Assembly (NCBI GenBank): GCA_964445765.1
Contig: CAYULD010000002.1
Coordinates: 1 to 64,000, forward strand
Direction: 5' to 3'
DNA from: JANPLD01 sp964445765
Lineage (GTDB): Bacteria > Pseudomonadota > Alphaproteobacteria > Rickettsiales > UBA8987
DNA: 64,000 nt
Below the pieces are notes generated by a model. The model did no database searches, was not told the DNA's origin, and saw only the letters and a list, made by a program, of their open reading frames with translations. A program made the translations under genes and the position numbers. Positions within the stretch are counted from its first letter, which is position 1. Each line of letters starts with the position of its first letter. Below, piece after piece: positions 53,150-62,283 of this stretch.

Positions 53150-53938
53150 ATGAAGAATATTCTGCAAGAAATTTGTGATAATAAATTAAAAGAGATTGAG
53201 CTTGGTAAAAATTTATTACCGCTTAATCAGTTAAAACAAATTGTTGAAAAAGAAAATTATCAGCCCAAGGGTTTTTCTAAAGCACTACAGAAAAAAATTA
53301 TTTCTTCACAGCCAGCAATAATCGCAGAAATAAAGAAAAAAAGCCCATCTAAAGGTATTATTAGAGAAAATTTTAACCCTATAGAAATTGCAAAATCTTA
53401 TGAAAAATCAGGTGCGACTTGTATATCTGTTTTAACTGATGAAAAATATTTTGCTGGAAAAAATGAATATTTAGAACAGGTTAGAAAGATAGTTAATCTG
53501 CCAATTATCAGAAAAGATTTTATCTTAGATGAATATCAAATTTATGAAGCTAAAAAATTAGGTGCCGATTGCATTTTACTTATAATTGCTTGCTTAGAAG
53601 AGCCCCAAGTAAAATTTTTAGAAAATATTGCCCTTGATTTAGGGCTTGATGTTTTAATTGAAATTCACGATGAAAAGGAGCTTGAAATAGCACTAAAAAT
53701 GAAATCAAAGCTCATAGGCGTTAACAATAGAAACCTTAAAACAATGGAAATTTCTCTGCAAAATTCCATTAATTTAGGTAAGCTAATTCCAAATGATTAT
53801 ATTAAAGTTTGTGAAAGTGGAATTTATAGTAAAGATGATATAAAAATTATGATGCAAAATGGTTTTTATAGCTTTCTTATCGGCGAAAGCCTTATGAAAC
53901 AAGAAAATATTGAAGAAGCCCTTAAAAAATTATTATAA
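53150..53938 (+). CDS. trpC: Indole-3-glycerol-phosphate synthase
   Basis: Tryptophan pathway TIM barrel. IIAEIKKKSPSKGIIRENF near 58-76 has the catalytic Lys; DFILDEYQIYEAKKLGAD and VGVNNRNLKT-type GVNNRNLKTM follow. 262 aa is the single-domain enzyme without TrpF. It lies 24 bp after carB. It converges with dnaA. Confidence 0.95.
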   Translation: MKNILQEICDNKLKEIELGKNLLPLNQLKQIVEKENYQPKGFSKALQKKIISSQPAIIAEIKKKSPSKGIIRENFNPIEIAKSYEKSGATCISVLTDEKYFAGKNEYLEQVRKIVNLPIIRKDFILDEYQIYEAKKLGADCILLIIACLEEPQVKFLENIALDLGLDVLIEIHDEKELEIALKMKSKLIGVNNRNLKTMEISLQNSINLGKLIPNDYIKVCESGIYSKDDIKIMMQNGFYSFLIGESLMKQENIEEALKKLL

Positions 53939-53948
53939 AAAATCAAAA

Positions 53949-55397
53949 TTAAAAATTCTCAGAAATAGAGGAAATTAAGCCACTGAAATTTTCATCTTGT
54001 AAAATTTGTTTTTCTATCTTTTTTACTGCGTGAACAACTGTTGCGTGGTCTTTACCGCCAAAATATCTGCCAATTTCAGGGTAAGATTTTGTAGTATGCT
54101 TTCTAGCTAAATACATTGCAATTTGTCTTGCATCAGAGATTTTTTTAAGCCTTGTTGCAGATTCAATTTCTGTAAAACTAAGCCCAAATTTTTTACACAC
54201 ATTTTTTTTAATATCTTCCAATGAAATTTCTTTTTTAGACTTTTCATAAGTGGATTTTACAATCTCTTTTGCTAATTCAAGGCTAATTTCTTTATTAGTA
54301 AGTTTCGCAATTTGAATTATTTTATTAATTGCACCTTCGGCTTCTCTAATGCTTGTATCAACGCTATTTGCAACAAAAGTTAATACATTATCAGAAATTT
54401 TCTGCCCTTGAATTTCAGATTTTTTTGCAAGAATTTCAAATCTATTTTCAAAATTATAATTTTTAATATCAGCAATTAAACCGCCTGCAAAGCGAGATTT
54501 TATCTTATCTTCAAGCCCATCAAGCTGGTGTGGAAATCTATCTGCGGATAAAATAACTCTTCCGCCAGCATCAATTACTGAATTAACAGTGTGATATAAT
54601 TCTTCCTGAAAATTTGCCTTACCGCAAATAAATTGAATATCATCAACTATAAGTAAATCACTAGCACGCACATAATCTTTGAAATCAATCAGCTTATTTT
54701 CTTTCATTGCACGCACATAGCAGAACATAAATTTTTCTGCGGAGAGATATAAAATCTTTTTATATGAATTTGTTTCAATCGCCTTTTTTGCAGTAGCTTG
54801 TAATAAATGCGTTTTGCCTAGCCCAACTTTACCACATACAAAAAGGGGGTTAATATTTTCAAAACCATCCGCATTAATTGCAATATTAAAACAAGCGTTG
54901 AAAGCCAAAATGTTATTCTCAAAAGAGCAAAAATTTTCAAAGGTAAATTTTGCATCTAACTTATTAGCAAGAAAATTTTCAAATATATTATTTTTTTCAA
55001 GCGGAAGGCTTAATTGCGGGGTTTTATTTTCTGTTATAGAATTTGTTGTAGAAATATTCTGATTATGGCTTTGTTTTTCTATTATTGTTGCTGCTGTTGT
55101 TGCTTCTTGCTTTACAACAATAATATCAACCCTTTTGAAATCGCAGATTATTTCACTAAATAATTTTTCAATAATGCTAATATAATTTGCATTAACCCAG
55201 TTTTTGACAAATCTTGATGGGCTTATTAATTCAACAAAACCAGCATTAATAGCTAATATTTTAAGAGGCTTAACCCAGCTACTAAAAATTGCTTCACCTT
55301 GAGTTGCAGAAAATTTATTACAAAAATCTTGCCAGATATTTTGCAATGAGTTTTCCTCTGATGAAATATTTGAATATTTATTATTAATATCTAACAT
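53949..55397 (-). CDS. dnaA: Chromosomal replication initiator DnaA
   Basis: 482 aa. Domain I is about 1-85. The linker is Thr/Ser/Asn-rich with several glutamines. Domain III has Walker A GKVGLGKTHLLQA near 190 and Walker B LLIVDDIQFICGK near 250. Domain IV ends DHATVVHAVKKIEK, the DnaA-box reading helix. No dnaN or cluster of DnaA boxes is adjacent, so the origin is probably elsewhere, as is common in Alphaproteobacteria. Confidence 0.97.
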   Translation of the reverse strand: MLDINNKYSNISSEENSLQNIWQDFCNKFSATQGEAIFSSWVKPLKILAINAGFVELISPSRFVKNWVNANYISIIEKLFSEIICDFKRVDIIVVKQEATTAATIIEKQSHNQNISTTNSITENKTPQLSLPLEKNNIFENFLANKLDAKFTFENFCSFENNILAFNACFNIAINADGFENINPLFVCGKVGLGKTHLLQATAKKAIETNSYKKILYLSAEKFMFCYVRAMKENKLIDFKDYVRASDLLIVDDIQFICGKANFQEELYHTVNSVIDAGGRVILSADRFPHQLDGLEDKIKSRFAGGLIADIKNYNFENRFEILAKKSEIQGQKISDNVLTFVANSVDTSIREAEGAINKIIQIAKLTNKEISLELAKEIVKSTYEKSKKEISLEDIKKNVCKKFGLSFTEIESATRLKKISDARQIAMYLARKHTTKSYPEIGRYFGGKDHATVVHAVKKIEKQILQDENFSGLISSISENF

Positions 55398-55419
55398 TTA
55401 CTAATAAAAATAAAACCAA

Positions 55420-55848
55420 TTAACTTTGAAACCAAGGTAAACCCTCAGCTTTCCAACCATTTATAAAACCTCTTCTACCCATTTCATCCTTTTCACCTTC
55501 AAAACCATAATTTATATTATAGCAATTTTGAAAGCCTAATTGTTTGGCTAAAATTCCAGCATCAAATGATCTGCCACCAACTTTGCATAAGAAAAACAAG
55601 TTAGAATTATTATCTTGAATTTCATTTTGCAATTGATTTGCAAACTCTGAGTTAAAATCCATTTTAGGATAAAACAACCAAGATAGCCTAATTACATCTT
55701 TATTAATTTCTGATAAATTAGGTATACCAGAAAAATTCCACTCCGGAAGGGTTCTAACATCAATAAGAAAAGAATTTTTTTCACTTTTTAGAATTTCAAA
55801 TGCTCCTTTTGCTGAAATTTCTTTGGGATAAATCAACGCATTATTCAT
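55420..55848 (-). CDS. Rhodanese-like domain protein
   Basis: 142 aa. The rhodanese fold shows FLIDVRTLPEWNFSGIPN and the active-site loop FLCKVGGRSFDAG with Cys88. A single domain, soluble. It probably transfers sulfane sulfur or acts as a redox carrier; partner unknown. It lies 22 bp upstream of dnaA on the same strand. Confidence 0.87.
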   Translation of the reverse strand: MNNALIYPKEISAKGAFEILKSEKNSFLIDVRTLPEWNFSGIPNLSEINKDVIRLSWLFYPKMDFNSEFANQLQNEIQDNNSNLFFLCKVGGRSFDAGILAKQLGFQNCYNINYGFEGEKDEMGRRGFINGWKAEGLPWFQS

Positions 55849-56138
55849 AACATCAAAGCAAAAAAAATTAACTTATTGTATCTTAACAACTTTATCTTGA
55901 AAACCGCCTTAGAAGCCGTTTTCAAGAGGTCATTAATTCAATAAAAATTAATCTAGCGAAATTATTTTATTGGTAAATAGAAATAAAATTATTTTGTAAA
56001 ATTTTTACTATTGACAAAATTTTCGGCGGAAAATCTTAATAAAAAATTTTATATTTTTTTTGTTAAAAATTTGTGTAGCAAGAAAAAAATTTTAATTCAA
56101 AAACTTAAGTGAGAAACAAAAAAATTATAAAAAATTTT
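55849..56138. other. Intergenic 290 bp, AT-rich, no gene
   Basis: A stem CTTGAAAAC / GTTTTCAAG (55896-55926) with a 13-nt loop lies near the rhodanese start, and a TTATAAAAAATTTTTTATAA dyad followed by T-rich sequence (on the minus strand) lies at the nadD end and may be its terminator. The rest is A/T runs. I see no open frame or RNA that I can name. Confidence 0.5.
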
Positions 56139-56699
56139 TTATAATTTTTTATTTCTAATTTTGGTTGAAGAAATATCAATTGTTTTTGCATTTATGAATT
56201 TATAATTTCCTGAAATTCCAAACTTAGATTTTTGGGCTTTATATTTTAGATTAAAATTATTATCCACACGATTAACAACTATTATCTCACAATATTTTTC
56301 AATGTTTTTATAGTCTTTCCAGCGATGAAAATTGATTAAATTATCCGCACCTATAATAAATTGAAATTTTATATTTTTATTAAATAAGGAATATCTTTTC
56401 AGAAAATCTATTGTGAAGTAATTTTTTTTATTCTGAAAAAATTTATACTCCAAATCACTAACTTCAATAAAATTATTATTCTCACAAATTTTCTTGCATT
56501 GCTGAATTCTTGCTTGAAAATTATCTAAATTAAAGTCTGAATTTTTAAGGGGATTTTTTGGCGATACCAACCAAATAACTTTTTTAAGATTAAATTTTTT
56601 ATAAATTATTTGAGAGATAAAAATATGCCCTATATGGGGTGGGTTAAATGAGCCACCCAATATAGCAAATGAAGGTTTGATATTATTTTTTCTTAGCAT
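56139..56699 (-). CDS. nadD: Nicotinate-nucleotide adenylyltransferase
   Basis: Makes deamido-NAD from nicotinate mononucleotide. The motif FAILGGSFNPPHIGHIFIS near 12-30 has the HxGH signature. SPKNPLK and the FIIGADNLINFHRWKDYKNI segments are present, and the ending SSTKIRNK is the ISSTxIR motif. 186 aa is normal. It overlaps the cyclophilin stop by 17 bp. Confidence 0.93.
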   Translation of the reverse strand: MLRKNNIKPSFAILGGSFNPPHIGHIFISQIIYKKFNLKKVIWLVSPKNPLKNSDFNLDNFQARIQQCKKICENNNFIEVSDLEYKFFQNKKNYFTIDFLKRYSLFNKNIKFQFIIGADNLINFHRWKDYKNIEKYCEIIVVNRVDNNFNLKYKAQKSKFGISGNYKFINAKTIDISSTKIRNKKL

Positions 56700-57534
56700 T
56701 AAAAGGCTTTAGCGAAGCTGGTGTTTTCTGCTCTGTTGCAGGTGTTGCTTCATTTGTTGTAGCTTCAGTTGCTGAATTATTTTCAGAAGTATTTTCACCA
56801 TCTGAAACAACACCCTCCGTCGCCTCAGCTTTCAATGATGCTGGCAGTTCTGCCTCTGGAATATCAGTTGCAACTCTCATTCTTACAATTTTATCAGGCG
56901 ATGCAACCATACCATTTGCTCCTGTTCCCCTTTTAATTTTATCAACAAAATCCATTCCTGAAATTACTTGACCAAAAACTGAGTAATTACCATCAAGATG
57001 TGGTGCATCACTAAACATAATAAAAAACTGGCTATCAGCACTATTTGGATCAGCAGCCCTTGCCATTGATAATGTTCCCCTGATGTGTTTTTCATCAGAA
57101 AATTCTGAATTTAAGTTTTGACCACTACCACCCCTGCCTGTTCCGGTAGGATCACCAGTTTGAGCCATAAAACCATCAATAACCCTATGGAAAACTATAT
57201 TATCATAAAAGCCTTGCCTAGTAAGTTGCTTAATTCTTTCAACATGGTTTGGTGCAACTTCAGGCTTTAATTCAATAACAACTGGACCATCTTTTAACTC
57301 AAGAACAATAATATTTTCTAGCTCAGAGTTATTAGCCACATTTTGCGTTTCCTCTTTTGTTTCTGAAGTTTGAGTGGCTTCAACTTCTGTATTTTTTGAC
57401 TTTGTAGATTTTTTCATATCGCTATTTTCCTGAGTTTCTGTTTGGTTATCACCTTGCGAATTTTGTGCAAAAGCTGAATTAAAGCTAATGCAGATTAAAC
57501 AAAATATTGCAAATGTTAAAAATATATTTTTCAT
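56683..57534 (-). CDS. Periplasmic peptidyl-prolyl isomerase (cyclophilin)
   Basis: 283 aa with a signal sequence (IFLTFAIFCLICISFNSAFA). A Thr/Glu-rich linker precedes the cyclophilin domain: VVIELKPEVAPNHVERI, FYDNIVFHRVIDGFMAQTGDPTGTG and FFIMFSDAPHLDGNYSVFGQV. The C-terminus is low-complexity Thr/Ala/Glu with a basic end. It is probably a periplasmic folding catalyst. The nadD gene follows with a short overlap. Confidence 0.92.
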   Translation of the reverse strand: MKNIFLTFAIFCLICISFNSAFAQNSQGDNQTETQENSDMKKSTKSKNTEVEATQTSETKEETQNVANNSELENIIVLELKDGPVVIELKPEVAPNHVERIKQLTRQGFYDNIVFHRVIDGFMAQTGDPTGTGRGGSGQNLNSEFSDEKHIRGTLSMARAADPNSADSQFFIMFSDAPHLDGNYSVFGQVISGMDFVDKIKRGTGANGMVASPDKIVRMRVATDIPEAELPASLKAEATEGVVSDGENTSENNSATEATTNEATPATEQKTPASLKPFNAKKK

Positions 57535-57546
57535 AAGATTAAAATA

Positions 57547-58878
57547 TTAATTTTGATTTTCACCTACTACTTCATTACGCAAAATTTTTACAACGGCAAC
57601 AACAAAATATAAACCACCAATTATTGCAAGTAAACCGCCAAATCCCATTAGACCCATATAGAATTTTCCTTCAAAACTTTGCATAATTTCTGGGGTTTTT
57701 CTTAAAGCACCATATCCGCCAGAGATTGCAAGCCCAGTTATATGAATTAACTGCCCCAAGCCATATAAATGTGCTTGATATTTTATAAAGTGATTTTCAA
57801 TAATTTTGTAACCATATATTTCTAAAAAATAAAACGACAAACCAAGCAAAGCAAGGCTTATACCAATTATAGAGCCGTGATAATGTGCCGGAATTTTCGT
57901 GTTAGAGCCTTCAATCATTAAAGCAATTACACCACCTGATAAAAATAAAATTATAGACCAAAAAAAATTGTAAAAAATAAAACGATGATTATCAGAAAAT
58001 TTGAATGAGTGAAAAAATTCTTTAGCCACTAAAATAATTGCTAAACTTGGAGCTATACCGCCAAAATATATCATATGTTTTGTGTATAAATCAGTAAATT
58101 CAAATTCATTGGGCTTGTAAATAAAGCATATTGGAAAACCAATCACCGCACAAAATAAATTTATAATTTGTGAATATTTTAAGCCTTTTTTTAGCCTTAA
58201 AGTTGAATAATACCAAGCCTTTGAAGCCATAAAAGATGCAATTGTAAACCATGCATAAATTGCAATTGCGGAATATAAAAACATTAAAATATGACCAAAC
58301 GGCCAGAATAATTTTTCATAAAAATCGGCGGCAAAATATAAATTTTTATACTCACCATCTGTTAAAATTATGTAAGTATAAATTAAAGATATTACGCTTA
58401 AAATCAAAATTATACTCGCTGAAAATGCAGTAATATAAGCATTATGAGAGAAATTAAAATTTAATAAAATTAATATAGCTTTTATTAATATCGCAAAAAT
58501 AAATATGTAAATTGCATATTGTAAAATCTTACTTTCAGTAAATGGAATATAATTATTTATGAATGCTTTAGAATTAGCATCAAAAATACTAAGGGTAATT
58601 ATAATAACTGCTGAAAAAGCTACGGCTAAACTTGTTTTTGCTAATAAAAAATATTTTTTTAAGGTTAGAGATGCAATCGCCGCAAAGCAACATAATAGCC
58701 AAACTAAAACTGATAAATTAACATGGATTGTAAGGGTTGCTCTAAAAAAATCTATGTGTGGAATTAATTTTGTTAAAAATGGCGATCTGCCAGCTACCAA
58801 AATAATTGCAAATAAGCCAGATAATGCAAGTGCGGTAAAGCCTAAAAACAACCAATATTTACTTAAATTTTTATTCAT
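57547..58878 (-). CDS. Heme-copper-oxidase subunit I-like membrane protein
   Basis: About 443 aa with 11-12 membrane segments. Candidate heme or metal ligands are in IHVNLSVLVWLLCCF, FWPFGHILMFLYSAIAIYAWF, AHYHGSIIGIS and LGQLIHITGLAISGGYG. The last three resemble cytochrome oxidase subunit I / NnrS-type folds rather than a canonical aa3 oxidase. I start at ATG 58878 (MNKNLSKYW) since an ATG five codons upstream adds nothing family-like. The divergent neighbour is ctaA, 32 bp away, supporting a link to respiration or heme handling. Whether it is catalytic is unknown. Confidence 0.72.
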   Translation of the reverse strand: MNKNLSKYWLFLGFTALALSGLFAIILVAGRSPFLTKLIPHIDFFRATLTIHVNLSVLVWLLCCFAAIASLTLKKYFLLAKTSLAVAFSAVIIITLSIFDANSKAFINNYIPFTESKILQYAIYIFIFAILIKAILILLNFNFSHNAYITAFSASIILILSVISLIYTYIILTDGEYKNLYFAADFYEKLFWPFGHILMFLYSAIAIYAWFTIASFMASKAWYYSTLRLKKGLKYSQIINLFCAVIGFPICFIYKPNEFEFTDLYTKHMIYFGGIAPSLAIILVAKEFFHSFKFSDNHRFIFYNFFWSIILFLSGGVIALMIEGSNTKIPAHYHGSIIGISLALLGLSFYFLEIYGYKIIENHFIKYQAHLYGLGQLIHITGLAISGGYGALRKTPEIMQSFEGKFYMGLMGFGGLLAIIGGLYFVVAVVKILRNEVVGENQN

Positions 58879-58910
58879 ATATATAAATAACAATCTTCTT
58901 CTAAATTAAT

Positions 58911-59930
58911 ATGAACATAAATAAAAAAATTGCAATTTGGCTTTTAATTACAGCTTTTTTAGTATTGCTAATGGTCATAGTTGGTGGGCTTACAAGGCTT
59001 ACAGAATCTGGCCTTTCCATTGTTTATTGGAAGCCAATTCACGGCGTTATTCCACCAATTTCAACCGCTGATTGGAACGAAGAATTTTCACTCTATAAAT
59101 CTTCTCCAGAATATAAAATTAAAAATTATTCAATAAGTTTAAGTGAATTTAAGTATATCTTCTGGTGGGAATATACCCATAGGTTACTTGGCAGAATTGT
59201 TGGAATTATTTTTTTATTGCCATTAATTTATTTTCTATATCGTAAAGAAATTTCTTTGGCAGAAAGTAAAAAATTTTTTGCGATTTTTATATTAGGCGGA
59301 ATGCAAGGAGCAATAGGCTGGTATATGGTGCAAAGTGGGTTAGTTGATAACCCAAGTGTTAGCCATTTTCGGCTAGCCACCCATTTAACAATGGCGCTTT
59401 TAATTTTCAGTTTATTACTTTGGTATGGCTTAACCTATCTAGGAATTCAAAAAGCTAAGCATAATATTCATATTATAAAACTTAACAAAATTTGTAATTG
59501 GGTTTTAGTTTTATTATTTATACAAATTATTTATGGGGCGTTTCTTGCAGGCTTAGATGGTGGTTTAATTTATAATACTTGGCCAAGTATGAATGGTGAA
59601 ATTATGCCAGAATATGCTTTTGATAAAGGTTTTATTTCTATTTTAGAAAATTTATCCGCAATACAATTTATTCATAGATGGCTTGCTTTCGCAGTTTTTG
59701 GAGCAATTTTATTTTTGTTAATTAAAAGTAAAAAAGCCGTTAAAAGTGAATTTGCACCCAAAAGCCTTAGAATTACAGCAAATATTATGCATATAATAGT
59801 TTTTGTGCAAATTGTGCTTGGAGTTTATACATTAGTTTATCAAGTGCCAATTATCACCGCATCTTTACACCAAATAAATTCTGTAATCCTTCTCGCAAGT
59901 GTAATTTTTTATAAAAGATTGGTTAGGTAG
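58911..59930 (+). CDS. ctaA: Heme A synthase (Cox15 type)
   Basis: Converts heme O to heme A for aa3-type oxidase. 339 aa, eight membrane segments. VVGGLTRLTESGLSIVYWKPI is the family opening. Heme-ligand histidines appear in WWEYTHRLLGRIVG, HFRLATHLTMALL, AIQFIHRWLAF and ITASLHQINS. The type 2 form without the Cys pair is usual in Alphaproteobacteria. It overlaps the convergent tyrS end by 8 bp. Confidence 0.94.
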   Translation: MNINKKIAIWLLITAFLVLLMVIVGGLTRLTESGLSIVYWKPIHGVIPPISTADWNEEFSLYKSSPEYKIKNYSISLSEFKYIFWWEYTHRLLGRIVGIIFLLPLIYFLYRKEISLAESKKFFAIFILGGMQGAIGWYMVQSGLVDNPSVSHFRLATHLTMALLIFSLLLWYGLTYLGIQKAKHNIHIIKLNKICNWVLVLLFIQIIYGAFLAGLDGGLIYNTWPSMNGEIMPEYAFDKGFISILENLSAIQFIHRWLAFAVFGAILFLLIKSKKAVKSEFAPKSLRITANIMHIIVFVQIVLGVYTLVYQVPIITASLHQINSVILLASVIFYKRLVR

Positions 59931-61365
59931 GTTTCACTAAAATATGTTTCTTTTTGCCTGAGGAGAGTTTTATCACTTCATTTTTTAGGAATGATGCATC
60001 AATTTTTAGATTTTCATCTGAGATTTTTTCATCATTAACCCTAGCACCACCCCCTTTAATAAGCCTTCTAGCTTCACCACCAGATTCACATAAGCCAGAA
60101 ATTTTTAGCAATTCAAAAGCGGAAATCCCTTCGGATAATTTTTCTTTTTCTATTTCAAAAATTGGTAAATTATCACTAATTGCACCTTCTTCAAAAACTT
60201 TGCGAGCGGTTTCCTCCGCCATTTTTGCCAATTCTTCATTGTGGCAAAGTTTAGTAATTTCAGTAGCTAAACGAATTTTTGCCTTATTAATTTTAGCCCC
60301 TTCAAGATTTGCAAAATCTTTTAAGATGCTATTTTCCTGATTATTTTCAATTTCATTGGGCTCAGCGTCTAGAAATAATTTTGCGAATTTAATTAAATCA
60401 GCATCTGAAATATTACGCCAATATTGCCAAAAATCATAAGCTGAAAGCAATGTTTCATCAAGCCAAACTGCACCATCTGCGGTTTTCCCCATCTTCGCCC
60501 CTGATGATGTTGTTAGAAGGGGAGTTGTAAGGCCGAAAATCTTACAAAAATTTCTATGCTCTTCTTCACTTGGAGTTCGTCCAAATTTTTTTAAAAATTT
60601 TGTAACAAAATGTAGCTCGTTATCAAAATCATCCCTTAAATCTTGACTTGGAATTATATCATTTTTATATTTTTCTTTATCTAAAAAACTTAATCTTCTT
60701 TGAAGCTCCACGCCATTAATTATATTGCCCCATTGGTCAGAGCCACCTATCTGAATTTTGCACATGTATCTTAAAAATAATTCAACAAAATCATATGCCT
60801 GCAATATCATATAATTAAACTCTAGAAAGGATAAATCTTGCTCTCTTTCCAATCTAGTTTTTACCGAGTCAAAACTTAACATTCTATTGATAGAAAAATG
60901 TTTTCCAACTTTTCTAAGAAATTCTAAATAATTCCAATTTTTCAGCCACTCTGCATTATCAACTAAAAATGCTTTGTTAGAATTTGGATTAAAAACTTCT
61001 TCAAATTCTACATATTTCGTAAAAACTTTTTTGATGCCATTTTTATTTTCTTCAATTTGCTCAAGGGTTAGCATTTGTCGGGCGGAATCTTTACCACTAG
61101 GATCACCAATTAAAGTTGTGCCACCACCTAGCAAAATTATTGGTTTATGCCCACATTTTTGAAAAAAGCGTAAAGCCATTATCTGCATTAAAGAGCCTGC
61201 GTGAAGGGATTTTGCAGTGCAATCAAAACCAATATAGGCAATCGCTGGGCTTCCTGATTTTTCATTATCAGCAAGATATTTATCAAGATTTTCAAAATCT
61301 GTGCAATCTTGAATAAAACCCCTTTTTTCTATTAATCTTAAAAATTTAGAATTAAAATTTTTCAT
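59923..61365 (-). CDS. tyrS: Tyrosyl-tRNA synthetase
   Basis: Class I synthetase for tRNA-Tyr. The HIGH-type motif is in AKSLHAGSLMQIMAL, and YIGFDCTA and QIGGSDQWGNI contact tyrosine and ATP. KMSKS reads KMGKT, similar to E. coli (KFGKT). An S4-like RNA-binding domain ends the protein (LCESGGEARRLIKGGGARVNDE). 480 aa is some 50-60 longer than E. coli, mainly in the region before and after KMGKT, without repeat character. Confidence 0.95.
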   Translation of the reverse strand: MKNFNSKFLRLIEKRGFIQDCTDFENLDKYLADNEKSGSPAIAYIGFDCTAKSLHAGSLMQIMALRFFQKCGHKPIILLGGGTTLIGDPSGKDSARQMLTLEQIEENKNGIKKVFTKYVEFEEVFNPNSNKAFLVDNAEWLKNWNYLEFLRKVGKHFSINRMLSFDSVKTRLEREQDLSFLEFNYMILQAYDFVELFLRYMCKIQIGGSDQWGNIINGVELQRRLSFLDKEKYKNDIIPSQDLRDDFDNELHFVTKFLKKFGRTPSEEEHRNFCKIFGLTTPLLTTSSGAKMGKTADGAVWLDETLLSAYDFWQYWRNISDADLIKFAKLFLDAEPNEIENNQENSILKDFANLEGAKINKAKIRLATEITKLCHNEELAKMAEETARKVFEEGAISDNLPIFEIEKEKLSEGISAFELLKISGLCESGGEARRLIKGGGARVNDEKISDENLKIDASFLKNEVIKLSSGKKKHILVKPT

Positions 61366-61417
61366 TATATTATCCTCATCTTAACCCCTCATATGAAAAG
61401 AGGTTTTTATAATTTAT

Positions 61418-62122
61418 TTATTTCTTATTATTCAAAACTGCATCAAGGTTTACGCCACCAAAAAACTGAATTTCATTTCCTGAATTTTTAATGATAAAAC
61501 CTTTTGAATTTATTTTGCCCATTACGCCAAAAACATCAACCTTATCACCACCAGTAATTATATTTTCTTTAAGATCAACATAAGCGGAATTTGTTGTTAG
61601 CGTATAGCCTTTATCAATTTCAACTTCAACACCTTCAGTTAAAACTAAATCTTGCTTCTTTTGGAAATAATTACCTTTTTTAGATTTTAATTTTACTTTT
61701 GAGCTATCTTCAAGCTGTAAATTTCCTAAAATATCAATTAGAACTATTTTATCTTCATCAATATTTACTGCACTTTTTGCCTTGATGTTGAAGGGTTTAT
61801 TATTTTTATCCTGCCCATAAAAATCTGGTGATAACATAACTGGGATAATATCAGTTGGCACTTCTTCAGAGCCTTGATTTTCAGAGTTTTTTTCAAAATT
61901 AATTTTTGCACCTTGCATATTTTTTAAGAAAAGCGGAAAAATCAAAACGCCAATTAAACATAGAAAAATAAGCCTTATAATCATTCCCTTTAGCTTAGAA
62001 ACTCTTTTTGAGTGAATTTCAGCTTGCGTAATTTCTCCCGGTTGTAGAAACCTATCTAGCCTTTTCTTTTTGAGATATCTGGCATAACCAATATTTATTT
62101 TCTTTTTTACTTCTGATATCAT
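61418..62122 (-). CDS. lptC: LPS export protein LptC
   Basis: 234 aa. A cytoplasmic N-terminal segment of about 45 residues precedes a single membrane helix (MIIRLIFLCLIGVLIFPLFL) and a periplasmic beta-jellyroll (PVMLSPDFYGQDKNNKPFNIKA). It is the bitopic partner of LptBFG for LPS transport. lptA and lptB, often next, are absent. The N-terminal extension is normal for Alphaproteobacteria. Confidence 0.85.
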   Translation of the reverse strand: MISEVKKKINIGYARYLKKKRLDRFLQPGEITQAEIHSKRVSKLKGMIIRLIFLCLIGVLIFPLFLKNMQGAKINFEKNSENQGSEEVPTDIIPVMLSPDFYGQDKNNKPFNIKAKSAVNIDEDKIVLIDILGNLQLEDSSKVKLKSKKGNYFQKKQDLVLTEGVEVEIDKGYTLTTNSAYVDLKENIITGGDKVDVFGVMGKINSKGFIIKNSGNEIQFFGGVNLDAVLNNKK

Positions 62123-62165
62123 ATATCCTTAAACAAAATTTAGAAAATTGCCTAGCTTAATATAA

Positions 62166-62270
62166 CCCTCTCCCTATGGGAGAGGGTGGGGTGAGGGCAA
62201 AATAACATTTGCAATCAATAAATTTCCATCCCCTCACCCTTACCTCTCCCCTTATAAAAGGGGAGAGGAG
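62166..62270. repeat. CCCTCTCCC palindromic element between kdsD and lptC
   Basis: CCCTCTCCC-TAT-GGGAGAGGG and GTGAGGG at the left (62166-62197); CCCCTCACCC and CCTCTCCCCTTATAAAAGGGGAGAGG at the right (62227-62268). The whole is an inverted repeat of about 105 bp. It separates two LPS genes that are usually adjacent. Confidence 0.85.
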
Positions 62271-62283
62271 TTAAATGTTAATT

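Noticed and set aside
56260..56268. Perfect DnaA box TTATCCACA, possible origin
   Set aside because: It is single and lies inside nadD; no cluster of boxes or origin genes surrounds it.
59923..61365. TyrRS KMSKS motif changed to KMGKT as a defect
   Set aside because: TyrRS enzymes commonly have KFGKT-type motifs, so this is normal.
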